Source: G963667675 sp965197565 (GTDB taxonomy: Bacteria > Chloroflexota > Dehalococcoidia > Lucifugimonadales > UBA3495). From it: DNA of 64,000 nucleotides. Both the position numbers and the translations under genes were made by a program. Position 1 is the first letter of the stretch. Each line of letters begins with the position of its first letter. The notes beneath the pieces were generated by a model. It did not search any database. It was not told the origin of the DNA and saw only the letters and a program-made list of their open reading frames with translations. The stretch is from contig CBDANK010000004.1 in NCBI GenBank assembly GCA_965197565.1, forward strand, positions 620,001-684,000, read 5' to 3'. Positions 43,030 through 51,482 of this stretch are shown one piece after another.

Positions 43030-43431
43030 ATGTCTTTAAAGCCTTCGGAAGCGGAAAAAGTAGTGGAGGCCGGACTAATCAAGGCTCGAGAGGTCGACGC
43101 TCGTCCGGTGACTGTCGTCGTGGTAGACGCCGCCGGAGAGTTGGCGGCGGTAGGGCGTGAAGAGGCGGCTGGCGGCCACAACTTCGACCTGGCCTTCGCC
43201 GGCGCTTACACCACCGCGCTGTTTGGGCGGACCGGTGACGAGCTAGAGGCTTTATCCCAACGGGATTTTTACCTTGGTCTGGTTGGGGCCCGCGGCGGAC
43301 AGATCGCAGTATTTAAGGGTATGGTCCCCATAAAGCGGGGCGATGAAGTTATAGGTGGCGTGGCGGCCAGCGGCGCCACCGCCGAGCACGATCTGGTGAT
43401 ATCGGAGGCGGGCGCCGCTGTAGTCAGCTAG
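43030..43431 (+). CDS. HbpS/GlcG-like (heme-binding/degrading family) protein 2
   Basis: The 133-residue paralogue of the preceding gene keeps the same layout (AEKVVEAGLIKAREVDARPV, VVVVDAAGELAAVGREEAAG, then GGQIAVFKGMVPIKRGDEVI and GGVAASGA). GGAGGTG lies 6 bases before ATG 43030. The two proteins differ widely enough (roughly a third to a half of positions alike by eye) to suggest an old duplication and possibly a hetero-oligomer. The function is not known. Confidence 0.85.
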   Translation: MSLKPSEAEKVVEAGLIKAREVDARPVTVVVVDAAGELAAVGREEAAGGHNFDLAFAGAYTTALFGRTGDELEALSQRDFYLGLVGARGGQIAVFKGMVPIKRGDEVIGGVAASGATAEHDLVISEAGAAVVS

Positions 43432-43556
43432 TTAGAGGGTCGAGGATTGGCTTTAAGACGGAATCTCCAGTCTGCCACAATTCAGCGGACAGGATTCTAT
43501 ATAGTCGGATAGCAGTGATTGTTCAGACTTGGAGGGTTATTCCGGCGCTCCGAGCC

Positions 43557-43654
43557 CATCATTCCAGCGAATGCTGGAATCCAGGAAACACCACGAGTAA
43601 AGAACGTTGCTGTTGGCAAACGCTTCTGGATTCCGGCCTTAAGCCGGAATGACG
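43557..43654. repeat. Dispersed inverted-repeat element, family B copy 2
   Basis: The element begins CATCATTCCAGCGAATGCTG and ends with AAGCCGGAATGACG, near-inverse ends of about 28 bases enclosing a unique 40-base core. It is 98 bases long and ends 36 bases before the first solute-binding-protein gene, so it may lie in the leader of that message. Confidence 0.7.
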
Positions 43655-43690
43655 ATGTAGAGACAGAAGGTTTTAAGGAAGGAAGCCATT

Positions 43691-45421
43691 ATGAGACCTA
43701 AGAAAGTTGGCTTGTACCCGTTTCTGGTAATACTCGCCGTGGCGCTGGTGTCTGTCCTCTTCGTCGTGTCTTGCGGCGGCGCTGGGGAGGCCACCGAGGC
43801 GGCGCAAGCCCCCGGGGCCACCGAAGACACTGCCGCTGTCCAAGTCGCTGCTGCCCAAGCCACCGCCGAAGCCGAGGCTGCTGAGCACGCCGCACTCGTC
43901 GAGTTCAGCGAAGAGGCCCTCGAGGTCCCCGAGGAGGTCGAGGGCCCCGAAGCAGTTGCCGAGGCCGCCTTGGTTGAAGAGGAGGGGGCGCCGAAGAGGG
44001 GCGGCACATTGAAGATCGCGATCATCGCGGACCACAACACGCTGGACCCGCCCATCCATCTGTCCACCTTTGACATCGTCATCACCCAGCAACTCTATGA
44101 CAACCTGCTCATGATCCAGCCGGACCTGTCCGTGAAGCCGGAGCTGGCCACCTCCTGGGAGCCCAGCGAGGACCTCTCGTCCTACACCTTCCACCTGCGG
44201 GAAGGGGTGAAGTTTCACCACGGCAAGGAGTTCAAGGCGGAGGATGTGGTCTTCACCATTAACCGGCTGCTGGACCCCGTGATCGACTCTCCGGCGCGGT
44301 CCACATTGGAAGTTATCAAGGAGATGGTCGTCATCGACGACTATACTATCCGCTTCGACCTCACCGCCCCCAACGCCTTCTTCCCGACCTACATGTCGAT
44401 CTATCAAGCCCGTATCCTCCCCTCCGACGTGGATATCGAACGGCTGACCCTGGAGGAGTTCGGTACCGGGCCCTTCGTAATTGAGGAGCACCTGCCGGGC
44501 GAACGCACTACGATGGTGCGGTACGACGACTACTGGGAGGAGGGCAAGCCCTACCTGGATGAGATCGTCCTCCTGGCTATCCCCGAGCCCGCAACCCGGG
44601 ACGAGGCGCTCAAGAGCGGCGACGTGGACGTCGTATATGAACTGACCACCCAGAGCGTCCCCGCTATCGAGGCCCATCCCGACACCACGGTGTTGAAGGC
44701 GACCAGTTGGTCCTGGATTGGGCTGGTCATGGACAATGCCAGGCCGCCCTTCGACAACAAGCTGGTCCGGCAGGCCTTTCAAGCGGCCACGGACCGGGAA
44801 GCCATCAACCAAGTAGCCACTTTCGGGTTGGGCATCCCCGCCTTTGACCACCCCATTCACCCCGCCCACCCCGTCTTTTCGAAGCAGTACGCTCCCCCGG
44901 ACTACGACCCCGAGCTGGCCAGGTCACTGTTAGAGCAGGCCGGGTACCCAGACGGGATCGACGTCGACCTGCACACAGCCGATATCGGGTCAGGGATGAT
45001 CGAATTGGCGGTGGCATTCAAAGAGAGCGCCGCGCCAGCGGGTATCCGGATCAACGTCCAGCGGCACCCTTCGGACGGGTTCTGGGACGTGGTGTGGATG
45101 GAAGAGACGTTCACCATCGACCGTTGGTACGGCCGTAATCCGGACCAAGCCTTGAGCCTGGAGTACTGCGTCACTTGCGCCTGGAATGCGCCGCATTACT
45201 ACAACCAAGCGCTTGACGACTTGGTAGTCAAGGCTAGGGGGCAAAAGCTTGAGGATCAGAAGAAGACCTACGAGGAGATCCAGCGCATTTTGATCGATGA
45301 TGTGCCGCAAATTGTTGTGGCATTCCAGCCGTGGCTGTACGGCGTGCGCAACAACGTCCGAGGCGCGGACCCCCATCCGCTGGGCTGGGGAATCTTCCAA
45401 GACGCCTGGCTAGACGATTAG
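43691..45421 (+). CDS. ABC-type solute-binding lipoprotein, family 5 (peptide/opine type), 1
   Basis: The 576-residue protein has a basic N-terminus, a hydrophobic stretch and lipobox VVSCGG, then an Ala/Glu-rich acidic linker of about 65 residues. The family 5 binding domain follows: KRGGTLKIAIIADHNTLDPP, TSWEPSEDLSSYTFHLREGV and KFHHGKEFKAEDVVFTINRL. Such proteins capture oligopeptides, opines, nickel chelates or other amides for import. AAGGAAGG precedes ATG 43691. No permease or ATPase gene is in the window. It is followed by a close paralogue. Confidence 0.92.
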   Translation: MRPKKVGLYPFLVILAVALVSVLFVVSCGGAGEATEAAQAPGATEDTAAVQVAAAQATAEAEAAEHAALVEFSEEALEVPEEVEGPEAVAEAALVEEEGAPKRGGTLKIAIIADHNTLDPPIHLSTFDIVITQQLYDNLLMIQPDLSVKPELATSWEPSEDLSSYTFHLREGVKFHHGKEFKAEDVVFTINRLLDPVIDSPARSTLEVIKEMVVIDDYTIRFDLTAPNAFFPTYMSIYQARILPSDVDIERLTLEEFGTGPFVIEEHLPGERTTMVRYDDYWEEGKPYLDEIVLLAIPEPATRDEALKSGDVDVVYELTTQSVPAIEAHPDTTVLKATSWSWIGLVMDNARPPFDNKLVRQAFQAATDREAINQVATFGLGIPAFDHPIHPAHPVFSKQYAPPDYDPELARSLLEQAGYPDGIDVDLHTADIGSGMIELAVAFKESAAPAGIRINVQRHPSDGFWDVVWMEETFTIDRWYGRNPDQALSLEYCVTCAWNAPHYYNQALDDLVVKARGQKLEDQKKTYEEIQRILIDDVPQIVVAFQPWLYGVRNNVRGADPHPLGWGIFQDAWLDD

Positions 45422-45434
45422 AGAGGGAACTTTT

Positions 45435-47159
45435 ATAAGGTCTAAGAAAACTGGTCTGCACCCTCTTCTGGTAATACTCGCCGTGGCGCTGGCGTCGGTC
45501 CTCTTCGTGGTGTCATGCGGCGACAGCGCCGAGTCCACCGCGGTCGCCCAGGTCTCCGAGTCCGCAGCTGAGGCCGAGGACGACGCGGTCGCCGAGGACA
45601 CCGCCGCCGCTCTCGCTACTGCCGAGGCCGAGTCCGCTGCGCTCGCCGAACTCGTCGAGTTCACTGAAGAGGCTGTCGAGGTCCCCGAGGCAACTGTCGA
45701 GGTCGCCTTGGTTGATGAGGAGGGGGCGCCGAAGAGGGGCGGCTCGCTGAGGATCGCGATGGTCGCGGACCACAAAACACTGGACCCGGCCATCCAAGGG
45801 TCCGCCCCTGACAACGTCATCACCCAGCAAGTCTATGACAACCTGCTTATGATCCAGCCGGACCTTTCCATTAAACCGGAGCTGGCCACCTCCTGGGAGC
45901 CCAACGTCGACCGCTCGTCCTACACCTTCCATTTGCGGAAGGGGGTCAAGTTCCACCACGGCAAGGAGTTCAAGGCGGAGGACGTGGTCTTCACCATTAA
46001 CCGGCTGCTGGACCCGGAGATCGACTCTCCGATACGGCCCACAATGGAAGCTATCGACGAAATGGTGGTTATCGACGACTACACCATCCGCTTCGACCTC
46101 GTCGCTCCCAACTCCTTCTTCCCAACCTACTTTTCGGTCTATCAAGCCCGTATCCTCCCCGCCGACGTGGACATCGAGCGGCTGACCCTGGAGGAGTTCG
46201 GCACGGGGCCCTTCAAGATTGACGAGCACCTGCCGGGCGAACGCACTACGTTTGTTCGGAACGACGACTACTGGGAGGAGGGCAAGCCCTACCTGGATGA
46301 GATGGTCCTCCTGGCTATCCCCGAGCCCGCAGGCCGGGCCACGGCGCTCCAGGCCGGCGACGTGGACATCGTATATGCCCTGGACCCCCAGAGCGTTCCC
46401 GCTATCGAGAGCAATTCCGGCACCACGGTGTTGAAGGCGACCAGTTGGTCCTGGATTGGGTTGGTCATGAACACCAGCAACCCGCCCTTCGACAACAAGC
46501 TGGTCCGGCAAGCCTTTCAAGCGGCCACGGATCGAGATTTAATCAACCAAGCGGCACTGCTGGGGTTGGGCATCCCCGCCTACGATCATCCTATTCATCC
46601 CACCCACCCAGTCTTTGCGGATCAGCACGCTCCCCCGGACTACGACCCCGAGCTGGCCAGGTCGCTGTTGGAACAGGCCGGGTACCCAGACGGGATCGAA
46701 ATCGACCTGCACACAGCCGACGTCGCTCAAGGGATGATCGAAATGGCGGTGGCATACAAAGAGGGCGCTGCGCCAGCGGGCATTCAGATCAACGTCCAGC
46801 GGCACCCTTCGGACGGGTTCTGGGAGGTCGTGTGGCAGATAGAGCCGTTCACCATCGATTATTGGTTCGGCCGCAATCCAGACCAAGCCCTGAGCCTCCA
46901 GTTCCACGGCGAGTCCACCTTTAATGCGTCGCATTACCTCGACCCGGTGCTGGACGAGCTGATCGAAAAAGGCAGGGGGCAGGACTTTGAGGGTCAGCAG
47001 GAGACCTACGGGGAGATCCAGCGCATTCTGATTGAGAACGTGCCGGTTATTGTCGCGGCATTCCAGCCGTGGCTGAACGGCGTGCGCACCAACGTCCGAG
47101 GCGCGGACCCCCATCCGCTGGGCTGGGGATTCTTCCAAGACGCCTGGCTGGACGATTAA
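45435..47159 (+). CDS. ABC-type solute-binding lipoprotein, family 5, 2 (apparent ATA start)
   Basis: This is a tandem paralogue of the preceding gene, about three quarters alike. The homologous N-terminus is present (RSKKTGLHPLLVILAVALAS, lipobox VVSCGD), but the codon matching the ATG of copy 1 is ATA at 45435, with GAGAGGGAAC at a normal distance before it. The first ordinary start is GTG 45483, which would leave a signal sequence without basic residues. The gene may therefore start at AUA, or carry a start mutation or a sequencing error. The binding domain is intact to the end (GWGFFQDAWLDD). Ligand differences are likely in the region of residues 330-470. Confidence 0.85.
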   Translation: MRSKKTGLHPLLVILAVALASVLFVVSCGDSAESTAVAQVSESAAEAEDDAVAEDTAAALATAEAESAALAELVEFTEEAVEVPEATVEVALVDEEGAPKRGGSLRIAMVADHKTLDPAIQGSAPDNVITQQVYDNLLMIQPDLSIKPELATSWEPNVDRSSYTFHLRKGVKFHHGKEFKAEDVVFTINRLLDPEIDSPIRPTMEAIDEMVVIDDYTIRFDLVAPNSFFPTYFSVYQARILPADVDIERLTLEEFGTGPFKIDEHLPGERTTFVRNDDYWEEGKPYLDEMVLLAIPEPAGRATALQAGDVDIVYALDPQSVPAIESNSGTTVLKATSWSWIGLVMNTSNPPFDNKLVRQAFQAATDRDLINQAALLGLGIPAYDHPIHPTHPVFADQHAPPDYDPELARSLLEQAGYPDGIEIDLHTADVAQGMIEMAVAYKEGAAPAGIQINVQRHPSDGFWEVVWQIEPFTIDYWFGRNPDQALSLQFHGESTFNASHYLDPVLDELIEKGRGQDFEGQQETYGEIQRILIENVPVIVAAFQPWLNGVRTNVRGADPHPLGWGFFQDAWLDD

Positions 47160-47193
47160 GGACGGCAGTTACGGGGCGGGCCTTCCCACCCTC

Positions 47194-47309
47194 TGTCACT
47201 CTGAGGAGCTTGCGACGAAGAGTCAAAAAAGCTCAGGCAGCAAAACAGCACGGAGCACGAGCACTTTAGACCCTTCGCTGTCGCTCAGGGTGACAATTAA
47301 AAGACCCTG
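47194..47309. repeat. Family A element, copy 6
   Basis: TGTCACTCTGAGGAGC (47194) with ACGAAGAGTC, then TTTAGACCCTTCGCTGTCGC and CTCAGGGTGACA to 47295, followed by the outer end AATTAAAAGACCCTG (to 47309). The matching left outer end is not clear. It sits between the convergent solute-binding and monooxygenase genes. Confidence 0.65.
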
Positions 47310-47321
47310 CCAGAACCGCAG

Positions 47322-48491
47322 CTAACCGCGGCGGGCGGCCCAAGTCTCTTTAGCCTTGTCTAGGGCGCGGGTCCGCCCCGCCATCAAGGTCTCTCTTCGG
47401 TCGTAGGTCCACTGGTTGGATGCCGTAGTGCTGGCAACGGACCCTTGGAAGTGGGGCATAACGTACCGGGCCATCAATTCGTAGCTGTGGAGCATTTTTT
47501 CTCGGGGCGCCCAGTCTATCGTCTGGACCATGAAGCCGCCAAAACCGCCGCTTTTCTCACCCAACTGCTTAATTCCTTCGATGCAGTCGTCCGGCGTGCC
47601 AATAATCCATGAGCCGTTTTCCGCCATGATGTCGATGATCTTCTCCAAGGGGCAGTCGAACCCGGCGCGGCCCAGGGTTTGTTCAGAGTACTCTCTCAAG
47701 TATCGTCCCGCGCCCAGCCTGGCTTCCTCGAAGGCTTCCTTGCGGTTGTCCGCCAAATGAACCGGCAGGACCAGCCGCCAATCATCACGGCACACGGACT
47801 GGCCGTGTTCCGCCGCCGATTCCTCTGCAATATCCCACAGGTATGAAAGATTAGTCTCCACGTTCTCCGACGGGTCCCGGGGGCGGGTGATGGTCAAGAT
47901 AGAAGTCCCGTACTTCCCGGCCAAGGCCACCCCCGAAGGCGACTGCACCGAGGCTACGGCAATGGGCATATGCGGTTTCGTGAAAGGACGCAGTTGCAGC
48001 ATAGCCTCTTGCAACTCGAACCAGTCGCTCTTGTAGGTGATAGGCTCGGTCTCGGTGAACAAACGAAGCACGATGCCCAGGGATTCATCCATCCGTATCC
48101 GCTGGGTCGAGGGGTCTATGCCCATCATGTAAGCGTCGCCGGGCAGGGCGCCGGGGCCGACGCCCAGCATCACCCGGCCGTGGCTCATGTGGTCAAGCTG
48201 CACCATGCGATTGGCCACCATCAAGGGATGATGGTAGGGCATGCTGATCACGCCGGTGCCCATCTTGATGTGGCGGGTCCGGTCGGCGGCCACGGCCATG
48301 AATAGCTCGGGCGATGAAATGGTTTCCCAGCCGGCGCTGTGGTGTTCGCCGATCCAAGCCTCGTCAAAGCCCAGGTAGTCCAGCCATTGGACCAGTTCCA
48401 AGTCCCGGTCTATAGCCAGGGTAGGGTTTTCACCCACGCGGTGGAAGGGGCCCAAGAATATTCCAAACTTCATTCGTTCGGGGAATCCCAT
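47322..48491 (-). CDS. Luciferase-like flavin-dependent monooxygenase 1
   Basis: The 389-residue protein has the bacterial-luciferase (LLM, F420/FMN) barrel pattern: MKFGIFLGPFHRVGENPT, LGFDEAWIGEHHSAGWETIS, MGTGVISMPYHHPLMVANRM, then HGRVMLGVGPGALPGDAYMM and GTPDDCIEGIKQL. Typical reactions are oxidation of alkanes, sulfonates or other organics with reduced flavin. AAGGAG precedes the ATG at 48491. It is a close copy of the next gene. SAR202-group Chloroflexi are known for many flavin monooxygenases of this kind. The substrate cannot be assigned. Confidence 0.9.
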   Translation of the reverse strand: MGFPERMKFGIFLGPFHRVGENPTLAIDRDLELVQWLDYLGFDEAWIGEHHSAGWETISSPELFMAVAADRTRHIKMGTGVISMPYHHPLMVANRMVQLDHMSHGRVMLGVGPGALPGDAYMMGIDPSTQRIRMDESLGIVLRLFTETEPITYKSDWFELQEAMLQLRPFTKPHMPIAVASVQSPSGVALAGKYGTSILTITRPRDPSENVETNLSYLWDIAEESAAEHGQSVCRDDWRLVLPVHLADNRKEAFEEARLGAGRYLREYSEQTLGRAGFDCPLEKIIDIMAENGSWIIGTPDDCIEGIKQLGEKSGGFGGFMVQTIDWAPREKMLHSYELMARYVMPHFQGSVASTTASNQWTYDRRETLMAGRTRALDKAKETWAARRG

Positions 48492-48618
48492 TCTTGTTTC
48501 TCCTTGTATTGAGCGATATTGAGCATTGAAAGCAACGGCTGTACCGGAGCTTAGCCCGGCGCGCTCTCGCGGGGCTGTGACACGTTTGGGTAAGTGCCCC
48601 TTGACTCGGAAACCCCGG

Positions 48619-49788
48619 CTAACCGTGGCGGACGGCCCAGGTCTCTTTAGCCTTGTCTAGGGCTCGGGTCCGCCCCGCCATCAAGGTCTCTCTTCGGTCG
48701 TAGGTCCACTGGTTGGATGCCGTAGTGCTGGCAACCGACCCTTGGAAGTGGGGCATAACGTACCGGGCCAGCAATTCGTAGCTGTGGAGCATCTTCTCCC
48801 GGGGCGCCCAGTCTACTGTCTGGACCAGGAAGCCGCCAAAACCGCCGCTGCTCTGCTCCAAGCGCTTTATAGCCTCGATGCAGTCGTCGGGCGTGCCAAT
48901 AATCCACGAGCCGTTTTCCGCCAACACGTCGATTATTTTGTCCATAGGGCAGTCCAATTGAGGACGGCCCATGGTTTCTTCGAAGTACTCCCTGTGGAAC
49001 CGTCCCGCGCCCAGCCTGGCGTCCTCGAAAGCCTCCTTGCGGCTTTCCGCCAAATGGACCGGGAGACACAGCCGCCAATCATCACGGGACACGGTCTGGC
49101 CGTGTTCCGACGCCGATTCCTCTGCGATACTCCATAGGTGTGGAAGGTCGGTCTCCCGGCTGGCCGACGGGTCCCGGGGCACGGTGATGGTCAGAATAGA
49201 AGCCCCGTACTTCCCGGCCAGGGCCACCCCCGAAGGCGACTGCACCGAGGCTACGGCAATGGGCATGTGGGGTTTTTGGAAGGGTCTCAGTTGCAGCATG
49301 GCCTCTTGCAACTCGAACCAGTCGCTCTTGTAAGTGATAGGCTCGGTCTCGGTGAACAAACGAAGCACGATGCCCAGGGCCTCATCCATCCTTATCCGCT
49401 GGGTCGAGGCGTCTATGCCCATCATGTAGGCATCGCCCGGCAGGGCGCCGGGGCCGACGCCCAGCATCACCCGGCCGTGGCTCATGTGGTCAAGCTGCAC
49501 CATGCGGTTGGCCACCATGAAGGGATGATGGTAGGGCATGCTGATGACTCCGGTGCCCATCTTGATGTAGCGGGTCCGGTCGGCGGCCACGGCCATGAAT
49601 ATCTCGGGCGATGAGATAGTTTCCCAGCCGGCGCTGTGGTGTTCGCCGATCCAAGCTTCGTCAAAGCCCAGGTAGTCCAACCATTGGACCAGTTCCAAGT
49701 CCCGGTCTATGGCCAGGGTAGGGTTTTCACCCACGCGGTGGAAGGGGCCCAAGAATATTCCAAACTTCATTCGTTCGGGAAATCCCAT
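48619..49788 (-). CDS. Luciferase-like flavin-dependent monooxygenase 2
   Basis: It has the same length (389 residues) as its neighbour and nearly identical sequence except in the segment of about residues 205-310, where differences cluster (for example VPRDPSASRETDLPHLWSIA and GRFHREYFEETMGRPQLDCP). In luciferase-like folds this part lies near the insertion that shapes substrate access, so the two may act on different compounds. GGAGAGAC precedes ATG 49788. The order on the minus strand is this gene first, then copy 1, and both are likely on one message. Confidence 0.9.
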   Translation of the reverse strand: MGFPERMKFGIFLGPFHRVGENPTLAIDRDLELVQWLDYLGFDEAWIGEHHSAGWETISSPEIFMAVAADRTRYIKMGTGVISMPYHHPFMVANRMVQLDHMSHGRVMLGVGPGALPGDAYMMGIDASTQRIRMDEALGIVLRLFTETEPITYKSDWFELQEAMLQLRPFQKPHMPIAVASVQSPSGVALAGKYGASILTITVPRDPSASRETDLPHLWSIAEESASEHGQTVSRDDWRLCLPVHLAESRKEAFEDARLGAGRFHREYFEETMGRPQLDCPMDKIIDVLAENGSWIIGTPDDCIEAIKRLEQSSGGFGGFLVQTVDWAPREKMLHSYELLARYVMPHFQGSVASTTASNQWTYDRRETLMAGRTRALDKAKETWAVRHG

Positions 49789-49897
49789 TGTTGTCTCTCC
49801 TGTTGTTGATGCGATGACAGCGTCTCAGGACCAGGGTCCGATACATTATAAAGTAGAACGGATACTTAGCAAACCGGCGCCGGCGAAATCCTTTCGG

Positions 49898-50284
49898 TCA
49901 TGGGATTGATGCGATAACCTCCACCTCGATGCGAAACTCCGGTTCCGCCAGACCGGAGCAGAGGATCAACGTGCTGGCCGGTGTGGCATCGTCGGGAATA
50001 AACTTAGCCCTGGCCTCCCGGTAGGCTGGGATGTCTTCCCGGTGGGTTAAATAGACATTGAGCTTTTTGATGTGGTTCATATCGCTGCCCGCCGAGGCCA
50101 ATGCTTCCTGAACGTTGCGGAGCGTTTGCTCGGCCTGGGCTGCTCCGTCGCCCACCCCAACTGTGTTGCCGGCTTTGTCCCGGCTCACTTGGCCCGCAAT
50201 GTAGACGGTGTTCCCGTCTTTCACCACGTGATGATAGCCCCTGGGCTCGTGAATGCTTGATGGATTGGAACGTTGTAGCGGCAC
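49898..50284 (-). CDS. RidA/YjgF-family protein, active-site Arg absent
   Basis: The 128-residue protein has the Rid fold: GYHHVVKDGNTVYIAGQVSR, GDGAAQAEQTLRNVQEALASAG, and the end LAEPEFRIEVEVIASIP. The Arg that contacts the imine substrate in true RidA (before the last strands, in P-x-R) is Ser/Thr here (TPASTLILCSG). It is therefore probably a Rid relative with another role, not an enamine deaminase. AAGGAGG lies 9 bases before GTG 50284. It is upstream of the two monooxygenase genes on the same strand and may be part of the same pathway. Confidence 0.85.
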   Translation of the reverse strand: MPLQRSNPSSIHEPRGYHHVVKDGNTVYIAGQVSRDKAGNTVGVGDGAAQAEQTLRNVQEALASAGSDMNHIKKLNVYLTHREDIPAYREARAKFIPDDATPASTLILCSGLAEPEFRIEVEVIASIP

Positions 50285-50355
50285 GGAGGTTGCCTCCTTT
50301 TCGAGTCTAGTGGCCTTTGAGTATATAGTTAAATAAAGTCACGGGCTACCTTCCT

Positions 50356-50584
50356 CAATACTGGCCCAGGGCCTTTCCAAAGTCTCTCATTGTCACCCCC
50401 GGCCTACGCCGGGGCAGGCTCTGAGCCACTCTGCCATGTCACCCCGAGCGGAGCGAGGGGTCTAAAGCTCTTGACTTCATTCTCTTTCTTAGGTACTCGG
50501 ACCAGGTTCTTGCTGAAAGTTTAGATTCTTCGCCTACGGCTCAGAATGACATTTTCGAGAATGAAAAGACCCTCAATACTGGCC
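50356..50584. repeat. Family A element, copy 7, with 11-base target-site duplication
   Basis: The 11-base sequence CAATACTGGCC occurs at 50356-50366 and 50574-50584, directly flanking a 207-base element that begins CAGGGCCTTTCC and ends GAAAAGACCCT. Inside are TGTCACCCCGAGCGGAGC (50437) and CTACGGCTCAGAATGACA (to 50551). The element is in reverse orientation to copy 1 and highly alike over most of its length. It fills the gap before the small membrane protein gene. Confidence 0.75.
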
Positions 50585-50679
50585 GCTTCAACTCCTCGCT
50601 TTTTCTTAAAGAGGGATTTAGCGAAAATGCAGCCCGCCGGTCTGTCGGCCTTGATAACGAGTGTGTTAGAATAACGGGC

Positions 50680-51126
50680 ATGGAGCAACCGGGAAATCAG
50701 CCTATGTACGGGGTCAGGGCCAGGACCGGTCTCAATATAACGTTGATATTGGCCCTTGCCATAGCCGTCTTTGGCGTGGCCAGCGGAGGCTGGCTTCTGG
50801 TGGGTCTCGGCTTGTTGGCCGCGGGATTCAACTGGTTCACCAGCGCAAAACAGTACCTGATTTACACTAATGCGTTGGTAGTCGAATATGGCAAACCTAG
50901 AGTTAAAGCCTATCTATTCTCCAATATTTCCCACTTGGAAATGTTGGAATTGCCAATGGGCCACCGATTGCGGGTACGCTTGAATAATGGGGGCCGCCTT
51001 ATCATCTCTGCCCAGAATATAGAGGAGTTTCGAGACCGCTTGGATGAGGCCCTAGCCAAGTTCAACGATACATATCAAGCACCAGCGTTGCCCGGTGAAG
51101 AACCGGACAATTCGACCCCCTACTGA
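50680..51126 (+). CDS. Small membrane protein with PH-like C-terminal domain
   Basis: The 148-residue protein has two adjacent hydrophobic helices (TLILALAIAVFGVASGG and LLVGLGLLAAGFNWF), then a soluble domain with repeated beta-strands (YLIYTNALVVEYG, VKAYLFSNISHLEML, HRLRVRLNNGGRLIISA) and a final helix. This is the layout of bacterial PH-like (YdbT/bPH) membrane proteins. I cannot assign a function. It stands alone between two family A elements. Confidence 0.7.
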   Translation: MEQPGNQPMYGVRARTGLNITLILALAIAVFGVASGGWLLVGLGLLAAGFNWFTSAKQYLIYTNALVVEYGKPRVKAYLFSNISHLEMLELPMGHRLRVRLNNGGRLIISAQNIEEFRDRLDEALAKFNDTYQAPALPGEEPDNSTPY

Positions 51127-51172
51127 TTCGTTCCCTGCTTCAACCTGGATGACCCCCTGGGAGCCTTTTCAT

Positions 51173-51297
51173 TGTCACCCCGAGCCTTTCGGCTAGGCTC
51201 AAGATAAACTCCGCGAGGGGTCTAAAGCCCCTCTTCTCCCTGCCTTTTTGTCACCGAAACATTTTGGATTCTTCGTCGCAGGCTCCTCAGAATGACC
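51173..51297. repeat. Family A element, copy 8
   Basis: TGTCACCCCGAGCC (51173) with GAGGGGTCTAAAG, then CATTTTGGATTCTTCG and CTCCTCAGAATGACCGG to about 51298. The CGGCTAGGCTCAAGATAAAC segment is shared with the right end of copy 1, and ACATTTTGGATTCTTCG with copy 2. It fills the gap before the ThDP-enzyme genes. A TATAAT at 51434-51439 may be the -10 box for them. Confidence 0.65.
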
Positions 51298-51482
51298 GGC
51301 GGTTGGCGTTCGTATTCACTTATCATCGAGTCGGAATGACCTCAAAAGCGGAGTTGAGCTATATACGTCATCCGTAAGATGCGATTGCCCCGAAGGCAGG
51401 CTCATATGCCCAAACAGGCTTTGCCAAGGAGTATATAATTGCTGGAGATTTGGGGAATGGAAAGGGAAAGACGGAGGGAGCT

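Noticed and set aside
42599..43431. The HbpS/GlcG-like pair as a tandem duplication artefact
   Set aside because: The two genes differ throughout in both DNA and protein and have separate ribosome sites, so they are real diverged paralogues.
43673..44869. 398-residue open frame on the minus strand opposite the first solute-binding protein
   Set aside because: It mirrors a gene with signal peptide and conserved domain on the plus strand; long antisense frames are usual in high-G+C DNA, and the product has no recognisable motif.
45513..46520. 335-residue minus-strand frame opposite the second solute-binding protein
   Set aside because: It is antisense to a conserved domain, and the same shadow occurs opposite copy 1, as expected from paralogous sequence.
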